DNA from: Pseudomonas sp. J452
GTDB lineage: Bacteria; Pseudomonadota; Gammaproteobacteria; Pseudomonadales; Pseudomonadaceae
DNA: 64,000 bases
Assembly (NCBI RefSeq): GCF_024666525.1
Contig: NZ_CP088294.1
Span: 3,658,001-3,722,000 of the forward strand
Direction of reading: 5' to 3'
A program made the translations under genes and the position numbers. The notes under the pieces were generated by a model. It saw only the letters and a program-made list of their open reading frames with translations, was not told where the DNA came from and did no database searches. Shown one piece after another: positions 34,141 to 42,830 of the stretch. Every line of letters starts with the position of its first letter. Within the stretch, counting starts at the first letter, position 1.

Positions 34141-34154
34141 TTGATCCAAATCAA
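34141..34154. promoter_or_regulatory. perfect Anr/FNR-type box
   Basis: TTGATCCAAATCAA matches TTGATNNNNATCAA at all ten fixed positions. It lies between the divergent AraC gene and the copper operon. A class II promoter for the AraC gene would start about 17 bases before its ATG; for the copper side the start would fall near the leader ORF. Confidence 0.55.
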
Positions 34155-34185
34155 CGAAGTGCTGTTATCGTCAAAAGGAGCGTTC

Positions 34186-34233
34186 ATGCGTTGGGGCAAT
34201 CTGCTATCGTCGGCCTATTGCCTCGCCTGGTGA
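34186..34233 (+). CDS. 15-codon leader ORF before the Cys-rich protein
   Basis: ATG 34186 follows a strong AAAGGAG site by five bases and encodes MRWGNLLSSAYCLAW before TGA. The next gene begins at GTG 34240, six bases beyond this stop and in the same frame, with no good ribosome site of its own. That arrangement suggests translational coupling or attenuation. Alternatively the TGA is a nonsense mutation in a longer N-terminus. Confidence 0.45.
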   Translation: MRWGNLLSSAYCLAW

Positions 34234-34239
34234 ATTGCT

Positions 34240-34584
34240 GTGCGTCGGATTGGATTGATCCTGCTAATGATTGCTAGCCTCGTGCTGCCGACCTTCGGCG
34301 GTGTTGCTTTCAGCATGCCGGCACAACCTTGCCCGATGCAGAGCGCCGATAATCAGGACCATGCAACGGCTGATGCTTCGTGCTGTGAGCAGATGGACAA
34401 GTCCGATGGGCTGGCCAGTAAGTCCCCCTGCAAATCCGGGCAGGAATGCAAGACTGGAGGACTTATCCAGACCGCCGTGATCAAGAGCATATCCCCCCTC
34501 CCCTCACGCCCCGAAATATTGCTGACCCAGTCGGTGATTAAGCGAGAGCCTGCAGGACTCTGGCGCCCTCCTCGTTTCGTCTAA
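34240..34584 (+). CDS. Cys-rich secreted protein of the copper operon
   Basis: A 114-residue protein from a GTG start with a signal peptide (GLILLMIASLVLPTFGGVAFS). The mature part has cysteines in PCPMQSADNQDH, SCCEQM, SPCKSGQECK and several His/Met, a composition suited to periplasmic Cu(I)/Ag(I) binding. Similar short proteins precede CusCBA-type genes in other pseudomonads. It is probably a periplasmic metal scavenger or chaperone for the efflux pump; this is inference. Confidence 0.7.
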   Translation: MRRIGLILLMIASLVLPTFGGVAFSMPAQPCPMQSADNQDHATADASCCEQMDKSDGLASKSPCKSGQECKTGGLIQTAVIKSISPLPSRPEILLTQSVIKREPAGLWRPPRFV

Positions 34585-34676
34585 TGCAGTGATCATCCCG
34601 CGCCTTAAAGTCAGGCGCATTGTCGCGACCACGTTTCGTGGTACTGACCTCGATCAATCGCATTGGAGGCGAAAGC

Positions 34677-35939
34677 ATGTCCGCTTTCCTTTTCACACGC
34701 CGTGGCTATCTCGGCGTGTTTGCTGCCGCATTCTCGGTAGTTCCTTGGGTTGCCGCTCAGGCGCAGCCCCTGACCTTCGAAAGAGCGCAGGCACTCGCTG
34801 AGCAGAGCGCCCCCGAGAACCTCGCGCGAAAAGCGCAGGTCGTATCGGCACAACAGTCAGTTGAACCTGCTGCTGCCCTACCTGACCCTAAACTGATCCT
34901 CGGTGTCGACAACCTGCCCATCGAAGGACCGGACCGTTACACCCTGAATCGGGACTTTATGACCATGCGCCGCATTGGGCTCATGCAGGAAGTCCCCAAC
35001 AGTGACAAGCGTCAGGCTCGGCGCCAGTTGGCCGAGGCTTCAGTTGTCCGAGCCGAGGCAGAGCAGCGTGCCATGCAGTTGGAGATCAAGCGCCAGACAG
35101 CAGTGAGCTGGCTGGACGTGTACTACGCCGAACGCAGTGTTGGCCTCTTCGATCAACTGGACCGTCAGATCGAGATGCTTCGCTCGACCGTGCAATCGCT
35201 GATTGCCGGCGATAGTGCTCAGCCTGGCGAGCTGTTGCAGGCCGACCAGGAAGCTCTGGCATTACAGGACCGGCGAGACGAGCTGAATCGCGATGCGGCA
35301 GTAGCTCGTGCCAATCTGCGCCGCTGGATAGGCAACGAGGCTGACCAGCCTTTGCAAGGAGGTGTTCCCAATCTAAGCCTGGAGGCACCGCACTTGCAGC
35401 AACGCATTGCCTCACACCCTGAGTTGCGCGCTGCCTCCGCCCGAGTCGGCGAGGCTAGCGCCGAGCTGTACGAGGCCATCGCCGAAAAGACTCCCGATTG
35501 GGGTGTCGAGTTTGCCTATAACAATCGCGACAACCAGTTCGGCGATATGGTGATGGTGCAATTCACCTTCGACCTGCCGTTGTTCGTAGGCACACGTCAG
35601 GGGCCCAAGATCAACGCCAGACAACAAAGCGTGTCGCAGATGGAAGCCGAGCAGGAGGCATTACTGCGCGCCCATCAGGCTGAGCTGGAAGGCGGTATTG
35701 CCGAGCTTGAGCAACTGCGCAGGACCTTGTCGCGCACCGAAAAAACCTTGATCCCGCTTGCAAGCAAGCGTGCCGATCTCGAGCTGGCCGCCTACCAAGC
35801 CGGTAACAGCCAACTCACTTCCGTTTTTACCGCCCAGCGCGACCTGATTGAGGCGCAGCTGCGGCAGATTGAACAGCAGCGCAAGTTGAGCCAGCTCTCC
35901 GCAAGCCTTTACTACGCCTATGTGGAGGGCCTGAAATGA
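34677..35939 (+). CDS. cusC: outer-membrane channel of the Cu/Ag efflux pump (CusC-like, TolC family)
   Basis: A 420-residue OEP/TolC-family protein with a signal peptide (MSAFLFTRRGYLGVFAAAFSVVPWVAAQA). The long helical hairpins have the repeat start SFERAQALAEQSAPENLARKAQ and later LPDPKLILGVDNLPI, ADQEALALQDRRDELNRDAAVARANL. GGAGG seven bases upstream supports ATG 34677 over an earlier ATG. It overlaps the adaptor gene by four bases. No N-terminal lipobox cysteine is apparent, unlike E. coli CusC. Confidence 0.9.
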   Translation: MSAFLFTRRGYLGVFAAAFSVVPWVAAQAQPLTFERAQALAEQSAPENLARKAQVVSAQQSVEPAAALPDPKLILGVDNLPIEGPDRYTLNRDFMTMRRIGLMQEVPNSDKRQARRQLAEASVVRAEAEQRAMQLEIKRQTAVSWLDVYYAERSVGLFDQLDRQIEMLRSTVQSLIAGDSAQPGELLQADQEALALQDRRDELNRDAAVARANLRRWIGNEADQPLQGGVPNLSLEAPHLQQRIASHPELRAASARVGEASAELYEAIAEKTPDWGVEFAYNNRDNQFGDMVMVQFTFDLPLFVGTRQGPKINARQQSVSQMEAEQEALLRAHQAELEGGIAELEQLRRTLSRTEKTLIPLASKRADLELAAYQAGNSQLTSVFTAQRDLIEAQLRQIEQQRKLSQLSASLYYAYVEGLK

Positions 35940-37396
35940 AGATATCGGCATTTGGTTTTGCGGTCGCCTTGCTGGCCGTGGGCATTGGCGCGGCAGGCGG
36001 TGGCTACTGGCTGGCTCAGCGGCAGGCCAAACAAGAGATCCTGCCTAGCTCCGCACCGACGGATGAGCGCAAGGTGCTCTATTGGTACGACCCGATGCAG
36101 CCTGAGCAGCGGTTCGATAAACCGGGCAAGTCACCTTTCATGGATATGGAGCTTGTCCCTAAATACGCAGGATCCGAGCAGGATCCGTCTGTCCTGAGCG
36201 TCCCCGCTCAAGCCGTGCAGAACCTCGGAATGCGAACCTCAAAGGTGGTCCGCGGTGTACTTCCCTCCGGCATCGAGGCTGTCGGTTCTCTGGCCTACAA
36301 CCAGCGCGAGGTGGCGAACCTTCAGGCCCGCGCTGGCGGATTCGTCGAACGCGTCTACGGACGTGCCCCGGGCGATGTGCTGCCCGCCGGCACGCCTCTC
36401 GTCGACCTCCTGATTCCCGAGTGGTCTGCAGCCCAGCTTGAGTTCCTGGCGGTACTGCGCACCGGTGATGCCCGCCTGATCGCTGCAGGCCAGGAACGAC
36501 TGCGCCTGCTGGGCATGCCGCGCGCACTGATCGAACAAGTTCGACACAGCGGAAAACTGCAGGCGGTGCAAACCCTCACCACACCTATTAGCGGCGAGCT
36601 CCAAACCTTGGAGGTACGCGCTGGGATGACCGTCGAAGCCGGGCAGGATCTGGCGCGTATCAACGGGCTGTCCACGGTCTGGCTCGATGCGGCAATACCC
36701 GAAGCGATGGCTGGAGCAGTTCAGGTTGGGAGCGACATCCGGGCCACCCTGACAGCCTTCCCCGGGCAACCGCTACAAGGCCGTATCATCGCTTTATTAC
36801 CGAGTGCCGACCCGCAGACGCGTACGATCACCGTGCGCAGCGAACTGTCCAACACCGCAGGCAAGCTGCGCCCCGGCATGTTCGCGGCCGTGCGCTTGGA
36901 CAGCGATGTCGAGCCGCCCTTACTTCTGGTGCCGAGTGAGGCGGTGATCCGCACGGGCAAACGTGCGCTGGTCATGCTGACCAACGGTGACGGGCGCTAC
37001 CGCCCCCAGGAAATCATCCTGGGCCGTGAAGCCGATGGGCGCCTGGAAGTGTTGTCTGGCCTAGAGGAAGGTCAGGCCGTCGTCACCTCTGGCCAGTTCC
37101 TCATCGATTCGGAAGCCAGCCTTCAGGGCGTCATGGCCAGCAACGCGGAACAGGACAGCGCGAATGGGCTGCATGAGTCTCATGGTGTGATTCGTGCTCT
37201 GGACGCTGAGGAAGTCACCCTGGAGCACGGGCCCTTCGAGAGCCTGAACATGCCCGGTATGACCATGGCATTTCCACTGGCCAGCCCCGAAGTAGCGGCT
37301 GGGCTTAAGCCCGGGGATCAAGTGCGTATCGGCGTCCGCCAGACGGACTCTGGCCTGCAGGTCGAGCGGCTGGTCAATCAAGGAGATCAGCCATGA
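35936..37396 (+). CDS. cusB: RND periplasmic adaptor CusB with fused CusF-like domain
   Basis: A 486-residue protein. An N-terminal membrane anchor is followed by a heavy-metal-binding motif ([29 protein letters not shown], about 44-72), then barrel-sandwich, hairpin and beta-barrel modules of the membrane fusion family. The last 75 residues (about 412-486) form a CusF-like OB domain, with [17 protein letters not shown] and [12 protein letters not shown] bearing the Met/His Cu(I) ligands. In E. coli CusF is a separate chaperone; here it is fused. The protein bridges CusA and CusC and delivers Cu(I)/Ag(I). Confidence 0.92.
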   Translation: MKISAFGFAVALLAVGIGAAGGGYWLAQRQAKQEILPSSAPTDERKVLYWYDPMQPEQRFDKPGKSPFMDMELVPKYAGSEQDPSVLSVPAQAVQNLGMRTSKVVRGVLPSGIEAVGSLAYNQREVANLQARAGGFVERVYGRAPGDVLPAGTPLVDLLIPEWSAAQLEFLAVLRTGDARLIAAGQERLRLLGMPRALIEQVRHSGKLQAVQTLTTPISGELQTLEVRAGMTVEAGQDLARINGLSTVWLDAAIPEAMAGAVQVGSDIRATLTAFPGQPLQGRIIALLPSADPQTRTITVRSELSNTAGKLRPGMFAAVRLDSDVEPPLLLVPSEAVIRTGKRALVMLTNGDGRYRPQEIILGREADGRLEVLSGLEEGQAVVTSGQFLIDSEASLQGVMASNAEQDSANGLHESHGVIRALDAEEVTLEHGPFESLNMPGMTMAFPLASPEVAAGLKPGDQVRIGVRQTDSGLQVERLVNQGDQP

Positions 37397-40300
37397 TCGC
37401 ACGTCTGATCCACTGGTCTATCGGCAATCGCTTTCTGGTGCTGCTGGCGACCCTGTTCATCACCGCCCTGGGCATCTGGTCACTGCGCAACACGCCGTTG
37501 GATGCACTGCCGGATCTGTCCGACACCCAGGTCATCATCCGCACCAGCTTCCCCGGCCAGGCACCGCAGATTGTCGAGAACCAGGTGACCTACCCGCTGG
37601 CCACCACCATGCTCTCGGTGCCGGGGGCGAAGACAGTGCGCGGCTACTCGTTCTTCGGCGACTCCTTCGTTTATGTGCTGTTCGAGGACGATACCGACCT
37701 CTACTGGGCGCGCTCGCGGGTGCTGGAGTACCTCAATCAGGCGCAGGAACGCCTGCCCGAGGGTGTTACCACCACCCTTGGGCCGGATGCCACCGGCGTG
37801 GGCTGGATCTACCAGTACGCCTTGGTCGACCGCAGCGGCCAGCATGATCTTGCCCAGCTGCGGGCACTGCAGGACTGGTTCCTTAAGTACGAACTCAAGA
37901 GCCTGCCCAACGTAGCCGAAGTGGCCACCCTCGGCGGCATGGTCAAGCAATACCAAGTGCTGCTCGATCCGCAGAAGCTAGTGGCTTATGGGGTAACTCA
38001 GCAGGAGGTCGAAGCGGCGCTGAAGAGCGCCAATCAGGAAACCGGCGGCGCCATCCTGGAGCTGGCAGAGCGCGAGTACATGGTGCGGGCTTCAGGCTAT
38101 CTAGAAAGCTTGGAGGATTTCCGCAATGTGCCGCTTCGGGCTTCGGCAGGCGGAATTCCGGTGCTTCTGGGTCAGGTGGCCACCATTCAACTGGGACCAG
38201 AGATGCGGCGTGGCATTGCCGAGTTGGATGGTCAGGGTGAAGTGGTAGGCGGCGTAGTCATCCTTCGCTCCGGCAAAAATGCCCGCGATACCATCGCCGC
38301 GGTGAAGACCAGGCTGGACAGCCTGAAGGGCAGCCTGCCGGCCGGCGTCGAGGTGGTCACCACCTATGACCGTTCGCAACTGATCGACCGCGCCATCGAC
38401 AACCTCAGCTATAAGCTGCTGGAAGAGTTCGCGGTGGTTGCCCTGGTTTGCCTGATCTTCCTCTGGCACCTGCGCTCGTCGCTGGTCGCGATCATCACCC
38501 TGCCCCTGGGCATCCTGATGGCCTTCATTGTCATGCGCTACCAAGGCGTCAATGCCAACATCATGTCGCTCGGCGGGATCGCCATCGCCATCGGTGCCAT
38601 GGTCGACGCAGCCGTGGTGATGATCGAGAACGCGCACAAGCACATCGAGGCCTGGAAGGCCCGGAATCCTGATGAGCACCTCCATGGCGAGGCGCACTGG
38701 CGAGTGATCGGCGAAGCCGCAGCCGAAGTCGGGCCCGCGCTGTTCTTCAGCCTGCTGATCATCACCCTGTCCTTCCTCCCCGTTTTCACTCTGGAGGCTC
38801 AGGAGGGCCGGTTATTTGGCCCACTGGCCTTTACCAAGACCTATGCCATGGCGGCCGCCGCCGGACTGTCGGTCACCCTGGTGCCGGTGCTGATGGGCTA
38901 CTGGATTCGTGGGCATATCCCCAACGAACAGCAAAACCCGCTAAATCGCTGGCTGATCAATGCCTACCGGCCGGTGTTGGAAGCGGTGCTGGCTTGGCCG
39001 AAAACAACGCTGACGCTGGCATTAGTGGTTTTTCTCTCTAGCGTCTGGCCACTTAGCCAGCTAGGCGGTGAGTTCCTGCCACCCATGGATGAGGGCGATC
39101 TGCTGTACATGCCATCTGCCCTGCCCGGCCTGCCGGCAAGCAAGGCCAGTCAGTTGCTGCAGCAGACCAACCGGATGATCCTTACCGTGCCGGAAGTGGC
39201 GCGGGTGTTCGGCAAAGCCGGTCGAGCAGAAACGGCCACCGACCCAGCGCCGCTGGAGATGTTCGAGACCACGGTACAGTTCAAGCCGCGCGATCAGTGG
39301 CGCCCGGGAATGACACCAGAGAAGCTCATCGAGGCATTGGACCAGGCGGTGAAAGTCCCGGGGCTGTCCAACATCTGGGTTCCACCGATCCGTAACCGCA
39401 TCGATATGCTGGCCACGGGGATCAAGAGTCCCATCGGGGTGAAAGTTTCCGGAACCTCGCTGGCCGAGATTGAGCGCATAACGCGTGACATTGAGGCCGT
39501 GGCCAAGGAGGTACCTGGCGTGAGTTCGGCGCTGGCGGAGCGGCTGACCGGCGGTCGCTATGTGGACATCCAGATCGATCGCCTGGCCGCGGCGCGCTAT
39601 GGCCTGAGCATCGCCGACGTGCAGGCGGTGGTATCGGGCGCTATAGGCGGCAGCAATATCGGTGAAACGGTCGAGGGGCTGGCCCGCTTCCCGATCAGCC
39701 TGCGCTATCCCAGGGAGTGGCGTGACAGCCCGGAAGCGTTGCAGCGCATGCCGATTCTCACCGCAGTGGGCCAGCAAATCACCCTAGGAACCGTCGCCCA
39801 GATCAGTCTGACAGAAGGGCCGCCGATGTTGCGCAGCGAGAACGGGCGTCTCTCGGGCTGGGTCTATGTCGATGTCCGCGGTCGCGATCTGGCATCGACT
39901 GTGCGAGAACTGCAGGAGCGTGTCACGAATGGTGTGCCACTGGTTGCGGGGGTGACAGTCTCCTACTCCGGTCAATTTGAATTCCTAGAGCGCGCCAATG
40001 CACGCCTGACTTGGGTCGTGCCGGCGACCTTGCTGATCATCTTCGTGCTGCTCTACCTGACATTCAGCCGTTTCAGCGAGGCCCTGTTGATCATGGCCAC
40101 ACTACCCTTCGCCCTGTCAGGCGGTGTCTGGTTGCTCTACTGGTTCGGCTTCAACCTGTCGGTTGCCACTGGGGTCGGCTTTATCGCCTTGGCGGGAGTC
40201 TCGGCGGAATTTGGGGTGATCATGCTGCTGTATCTGAAGAACGCCTGGCATGCGCGCGTGGATGCAGGGCGCAGCGACGATCCGGCCCTGCTGGAGGCAA

Positions 40301-40527
40301 TTCGCGAAGGAGCTGTCCTGCGTGTCAGACCCAAGGTGATGACCGTTGCCGTGATCATCGCTGGCCTGCTGCCCATTCTCTGGGGTGGCGGAGCGGGTTC
40401 AGAGGTCATGAAACGCATTGCCGCACCTATGGTTGGCGGCATGATCACAGCCCCGCTGCTGTCCATGCTGGTGTTGCCTGCCGCCTATTGGTTGATGCGT
40501 CGACGGGGTAAACGAAAGAGTTACTAA
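37393..40527 (+). CDS. cusA: Cu/Ag RND efflux transporter CusA
   Basis: A 1044-residue HME-RND pump with 12 predicted membrane helices. The TM4 region reads [21 protein letters not shown] (about 394-414), the CusA-type pattern, not the DFGxxxDG pattern of CzcA. Met residues in the periplasmic cleft region fit Cu(I)/Ag(I) transport. It is driven by proton influx and expels metal through CusC. The gene overlaps cusB by four bases and ends at a hairpin shared with the convergent gene. Confidence 0.93.
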   Translation: MIARLIHWSIGNRFLVLLATLFITALGIWSLRNTPLDALPDLSDTQVIIRTSFPGQAPQIVENQVTYPLATTMLSVPGAKTVRGYSFFGDSFVYVLFEDDTDLYWARSRVLEYLNQAQERLPEGVTTTLGPDATGVGWIYQYALVDRSGQHDLAQLRALQDWFLKYELKSLPNVAEVATLGGMVKQYQVLLDPQKLVAYGVTQQEVEAALKSANQETGGAILELAEREYMVRASGYLESLEDFRNVPLRASAGGIPVLLGQVATIQLGPEMRRGIAELDGQGEVVGGVVILRSGKNARDTIAAVKTRLDSLKGSLPAGVEVVTTYDRSQLIDRAIDNLSYKLLEEFAVVALVCLIFLWHLRSSLVAIITLPLGILMAFIVMRYQGVNANIMSLGGIAIAIGAMVDAAVVMIENAHKHIEAWKARNPDEHLHGEAHWRVIGEAAAEVGPALFFSLLIITLSFLPVFTLEAQEGRLFGPLAFTKTYAMAAAAGLSVTLVPVLMGYWIRGHIPNEQQNPLNRWLINAYRPVLEAVLAWPKTTLTLALVVFLSSVWPLSQLGGEFLPPMDEGDLLYMPSALPGLPASKASQLLQQTNRMILTVPEVARVFGKAGRAETATDPAPLEMFETTVQFKPRDQWRPGMTPEKLIEALDQAVKVPGLSNIWVPPIRNRIDMLATGIKSPIGVKVSGTSLAEIERITRDIEAVAKEVPGVSSALAERLTGGRYVDIQIDRLAAARYGLSIADVQAVVSGAIGGSNIGETVEGLARFPISLRYPREWRDSPEALQRMPILTAVGQQITLGTVAQISLTEGPPMLRSENGRLSGWVYVDVRGRDLASTVRELQERVTNGVPLVAGVTVSYSGQFEFLERANARLTWVVPATLLIIFVLLYLTFSRFSEALLIMATLPFALSGGVWLLYWFGFNLSVATGVGFIALAGVSAEFGVIMLLYLKNAWHARVDAGRSDDPALLEAIREGAVLRVRPKVMTVAVIIAGLLPILWGGGAGSEVMKRIAAPMVGGMITAPLLSMLVLPAAYWLMRRRGKRKSY

Positions 40528-40559
40528 CCACAGGAGCTATAGCTCTGAATGTTCAGGTG

Positions 40560-40587
40560 AGCCCCTCCGCCATATGACGAAGGGGCT
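40560..40587. terminator. bidirectional hairpin between cusA and the anchor-protein gene
   Basis: AGCCCCT (40560-40566) pairs with AGGGGCT (40581-40587) across a 14-base loop, in the gap between convergent genes. T-rich bases follow on the right side only, so termination efficiency may differ by direction. Confidence 0.65.
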
Positions 40588-40595
40588 TATCTGTC

Positions 40596-41258
40596 TTAAA
40601 TCACGCGTTTAACGCTCAGGTAATCGCCCTTGGTCTTCAGCGTGATGGTCACGTCGCGGTTGCTGCGGTTGCGCCAGAACCAGCCGTGTGTACCGTCGAA
40701 GATGGCGGTGAATTCACCCTTGTCGCCCTTGATCTGCTTACCCTTGCTATAGCTGTGGTAGTAGCCCTTTGGGCCGTTGTAGGGTTCGCCATGGGTGTCG
40801 TGGTTGACCGGAACACCATTGGTCGTCCACTCGTAGCTGACCGTGGCCTTGTCCAGCATCTCCAGTTTGATTTCACTGGCCTCGCCCGGCTTCAGCGTGA
40901 CGGTCACTTCATCTGACTTCAGGGCTGGCTCAGGCTCAGCTACGGGTTCGGCCACAGGTGCTGCTGCAACAGGCTCTTGCACTACCGGCTGAACAGGCGC
41001 GGGAGCTTGAGCGACTGGAGCCGCAGCTGGCTGAACCGCTGCATCCGCTGCCGCTTCTTCGGCCAGGGTTATCTTCATTTCGCCCATCTGGGTCAGGCCG
41101 AGTACGCGACCAACGCCCGTTGGGTCGATGGCGTACTCCGAAGGCATCACCACGGTGACCAGTAAGGCTGCGGCAACACCCACGGCGATCACAGTGGAGC
41201 GCAGCAGTTGGTGGCTGGTAGGCAATTCGCTTTGGGTCGGAAGCTGGGTATTGAACAT
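40596..41258 (-). CDS. transmembrane anchor protein of the metal cluster
   Basis: A 220-residue protein with one membrane helix (residues about 22-42, STVIAVGVAAALLVTVV). An Ala/Pro/Glu/Val-rich spacer (about 75-115) spans the periplasm, and a beta-rich C-terminal domain contains VSYEWTTNGVPVNHDTHGEPYNG and DGTHGWFWRNRSNRDVTITL. Proteins of this architecture accompany HupE-like genes in heavy-metal islands of pseudomonads; function is not established. It ends 12 bases before the HupE-like gene region begins upstream of it, so the two form one operon. Confidence 0.72.
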   Translation of the reverse strand: MFNTQLPTQSELPTSHQLLRSTVIAVGVAAALLVTVVMPSEYAIDPTGVGRVLGLTQMGEMKITLAEEAAADAAVQPAAAPVAQAPAPVQPVVQEPVAAAPVAEPVAEPEPALKSDEVTVTLKPGEASEIKLEMLDKATVSYEWTTNGVPVNHDTHGEPYNGPKGYYHSYSKGKQIKGDKGEFTAIFDGTHGWFWRNRSNRDVTITLKTKGDYLSVKRVI

Positions 41259-41270
41259 GCTGAGAATTCC

Positions 41271-42008
41271 TTACTGAGAGACGATCAGGCCGGTGAGCTG
41301 GTAACCCATCAAGAGGAAACCGGCGCTCATCATGGCGACGTTGGCGGTGTAGGCATGACGCCAGAAGCTGGCGGTGCGCCGCCAGTAGCCCATGACAATC
41401 AGGATGGCGCTCAAGGCCAGGAGCTGGCCGATTTCGACGCCGACGTTGAAGGCAATCAGGTTGGCGATCAGGCCATCTGCCGAGATCTCGTATTCCTGAA
41501 TCTTGGTGGCCAGACCAAAGCCGTGCAGTAAGCCAAAAATCAGCGTAGCTGCCTTGGTATTGGGCTGATAACCGAACCAGCGCTGGAATGCCCCGAGATT
41601 ATCGAGCGCCTTGTACACCACCGAGAAGCCGATGATGGCGTCGATCACGTAAGAGCTGATGCTGATTTCAGTCAGCACACCCAGCAGCAGGGTGACCGAA
41701 TGACCCACGGCGAACAGGGTGACGTAGAGCCCCACGTCCTTCAGGCGGTAGAGAAAGAAGATCACCCCGAAGAGGAACAGCAGGTGGTCGTACCCGGTCA
41801 TCATGTGCTTAGCGCCCATGTAGATGAACGGCAGTAACATCACCCCGGAGCTTTCCTGGATAAAGCCCTTGTCGCCCTCGGCAACAGCGTGGGCCAGTGC
41901 GTCAGGCATGCCGAGAAACAGCAATGCCGTGAACAACAGCAACAGTAGTAGCGAACGATTCGGACGCACAGCAGCTGCGTCCATTGCGCCCATAGATAGC
42001 GAATGCAT
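41271..42008 (-). CDS. HupE/UreJ-type membrane protein
   Basis: A 245-residue protein with a signal-like N-terminus and about six or seven membrane segments. The family motifs are GAKHMMTGYDHLLFLFGVIFF (near 65-85), FAVGHSVTLLLGV and LLHGFGLA with conserved His. HupE/UreJ proteins are candidate nickel/cobalt permeases; this larger two-domain form is common beside RND metal pumps. It is cotranscribed with the anchor-protein gene. The transported ion is unknown. Confidence 0.82.
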   Translation of the reverse strand: MHSLSMGAMDAAAVRPNRSLLLLLLFTALLFLGMPDALAHAVAEGDKGFIQESSGVMLLPFIYMGAKHMMTGYDHLLFLFGVIFFLYRLKDVGLYVTLFAVGHSVTLLLGVLTEISISSYVIDAIIGFSVVYKALDNLGAFQRWFGYQPNTKAATLIFGLLHGFGLATKIQEYEISADGLIANLIAFNVGVEIGQLLALSAILIVMGYWRRTASFWRHAYTANVAMMSAGFLLMGYQLTGLIVSQ

Positions 42009-42055
42009 AGTTGAGTCCTAAATTGCAGTGGTCTTGGGCCGCACAGCGGCCTGTG

Positions 42056-42415
42056 TCAGATCACGAATGTGGCGCGCGGCGGCCGCTCGATCAGGAAGAT
42101 CGGGCTTGGAGGAATGGAGTAATGAGGGGCTGGTATCGGCTGCGCACGTTCTGGCAGCGTGCTGATGCTCAGCCGTGCGGTCAGGTGTGGTGTTTCATGC
42201 AGATGGTCGGCGGTCAGCGGCGAGTGGCAGTGATCCCCGTACGCCGCACAGGCCAGCGTCTCGTCACCATGCGCATGCGAATGAGCACCGTCATTGCCAC
42301 CCAAGGCTGGCTGGCTCGACCCCATAAACAGCGCAGAGGTATGCCCGGCCCAGGCCATCAAGATGGCGAGAGCAAGGGCAAAAATCACCTTGGTGCTGAT
42401 GGGATTGCTGAGCAT
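42056..42415 (-). CDS. small His-rich secreted protein, paralogue A
   Basis: A 119-residue protein with a membrane or signal helix (VIFALALAILMAWAGHTSAL). A His-rich part follows (GAHSHAHGDE, then CAAYGDHCHSPLTADHLHETPHL) and the end is IFLIERPPRATFVI. The same plan is seen in the protein at 45365-45724, including the HSPxTADHxHETP core and IERPPR end. It probably binds metal in the periplasm. It is divergent from the CsoR/RcnR-type gene and shares its operator region. Family unknown to me. Confidence 0.7.
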   Translation of the reverse strand: MLSNPISTKVIFALALAILMAWAGHTSALFMGSSQPALGGNDGAHSHAHGDETLACAAYGDHCHSPLTADHLHETPHLTARLSISTLPERAQPIPAPHYSIPPSPIFLIERPPRATFVI

Positions 42416-42475
42416 GTTGTGGTTCTTTCGATGCCTAAGCGGGTGGCTTTTCTGGAGGGTTGGTCGGTTTGACCA

Positions 42476-42494
42476 TATCCCCCCCTGGGGGATA
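42476..42494. promoter_or_regulatory. CsoR/RcnR-type G-tract operator
   Basis: TATCCCCC (42476-42483) and GGGGGATA (42487-42494) are perfect inverted arms around CCT. AT-flanked G/C tracts of this kind are the operators of CsoR/RcnR repressors. It lies 40 bases before the regulator start and about 60 bases before the divergent His-rich gene. Confidence 0.7.
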
Positions 42495-42533
42495 GCATGC
42501 GAGCGTAATTCATCGACGCACGAGACTCAAGGC

Positions 42534-42821
42534 ATGAGCGATCACGAACACGGCCACCAGCACCAAAGTCATGGCGACATCATCAAAAGGTTGAAAAGAG
42601 CGGAGGGCCACCTGCGCAGCATCGTCACCATGATCGAAGAAAGCCGGGCCTGCGTCGACATCGCCCAGCAGCTGCATGCCGTGGAAAAAGCCGTCTGCCA
42701 GGCCAAGCGTGTGCTTATCCAAGACCATATCGACCACTGCCTGGAACATACGGTCGAAGCACTTGCGATAGGCGAGCGCGCATCACTCGAAGACTTCAAG
42801 CAAATCACCAAGTACCTCTAG
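42534..42821 (+). CDS. CsoR/RcnR family metal-responsive repressor
   Basis: A 95-residue all-helical DUF156-type regulator. Likely ligands are Cys40, His65 and Cys69, spaced as the C-H-C set of CsoR. RcnR would have His at the third position. The N-terminus is His-rich (SDHEHGHQHQSH), as in nickel sensors such as RcnR and InrS. The next gene is an RcnA-type Ni/Co exporter, so nickel or cobalt is the likely inducer, though copper cannot be excluded from the ligand set. ATG 42534 gives the expected family length. Confidence 0.88.
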   Translation: MSDHEHGHQHQSHGDIIKRLKRAEGHLRSIVTMIEESRACVDIAQQLHAVEKAVCQAKRVLIQDHIDHCLEHTVEALAIGERASLEDFKQITKYL

Positions 42822-42830
42822 GCCCCTCCC

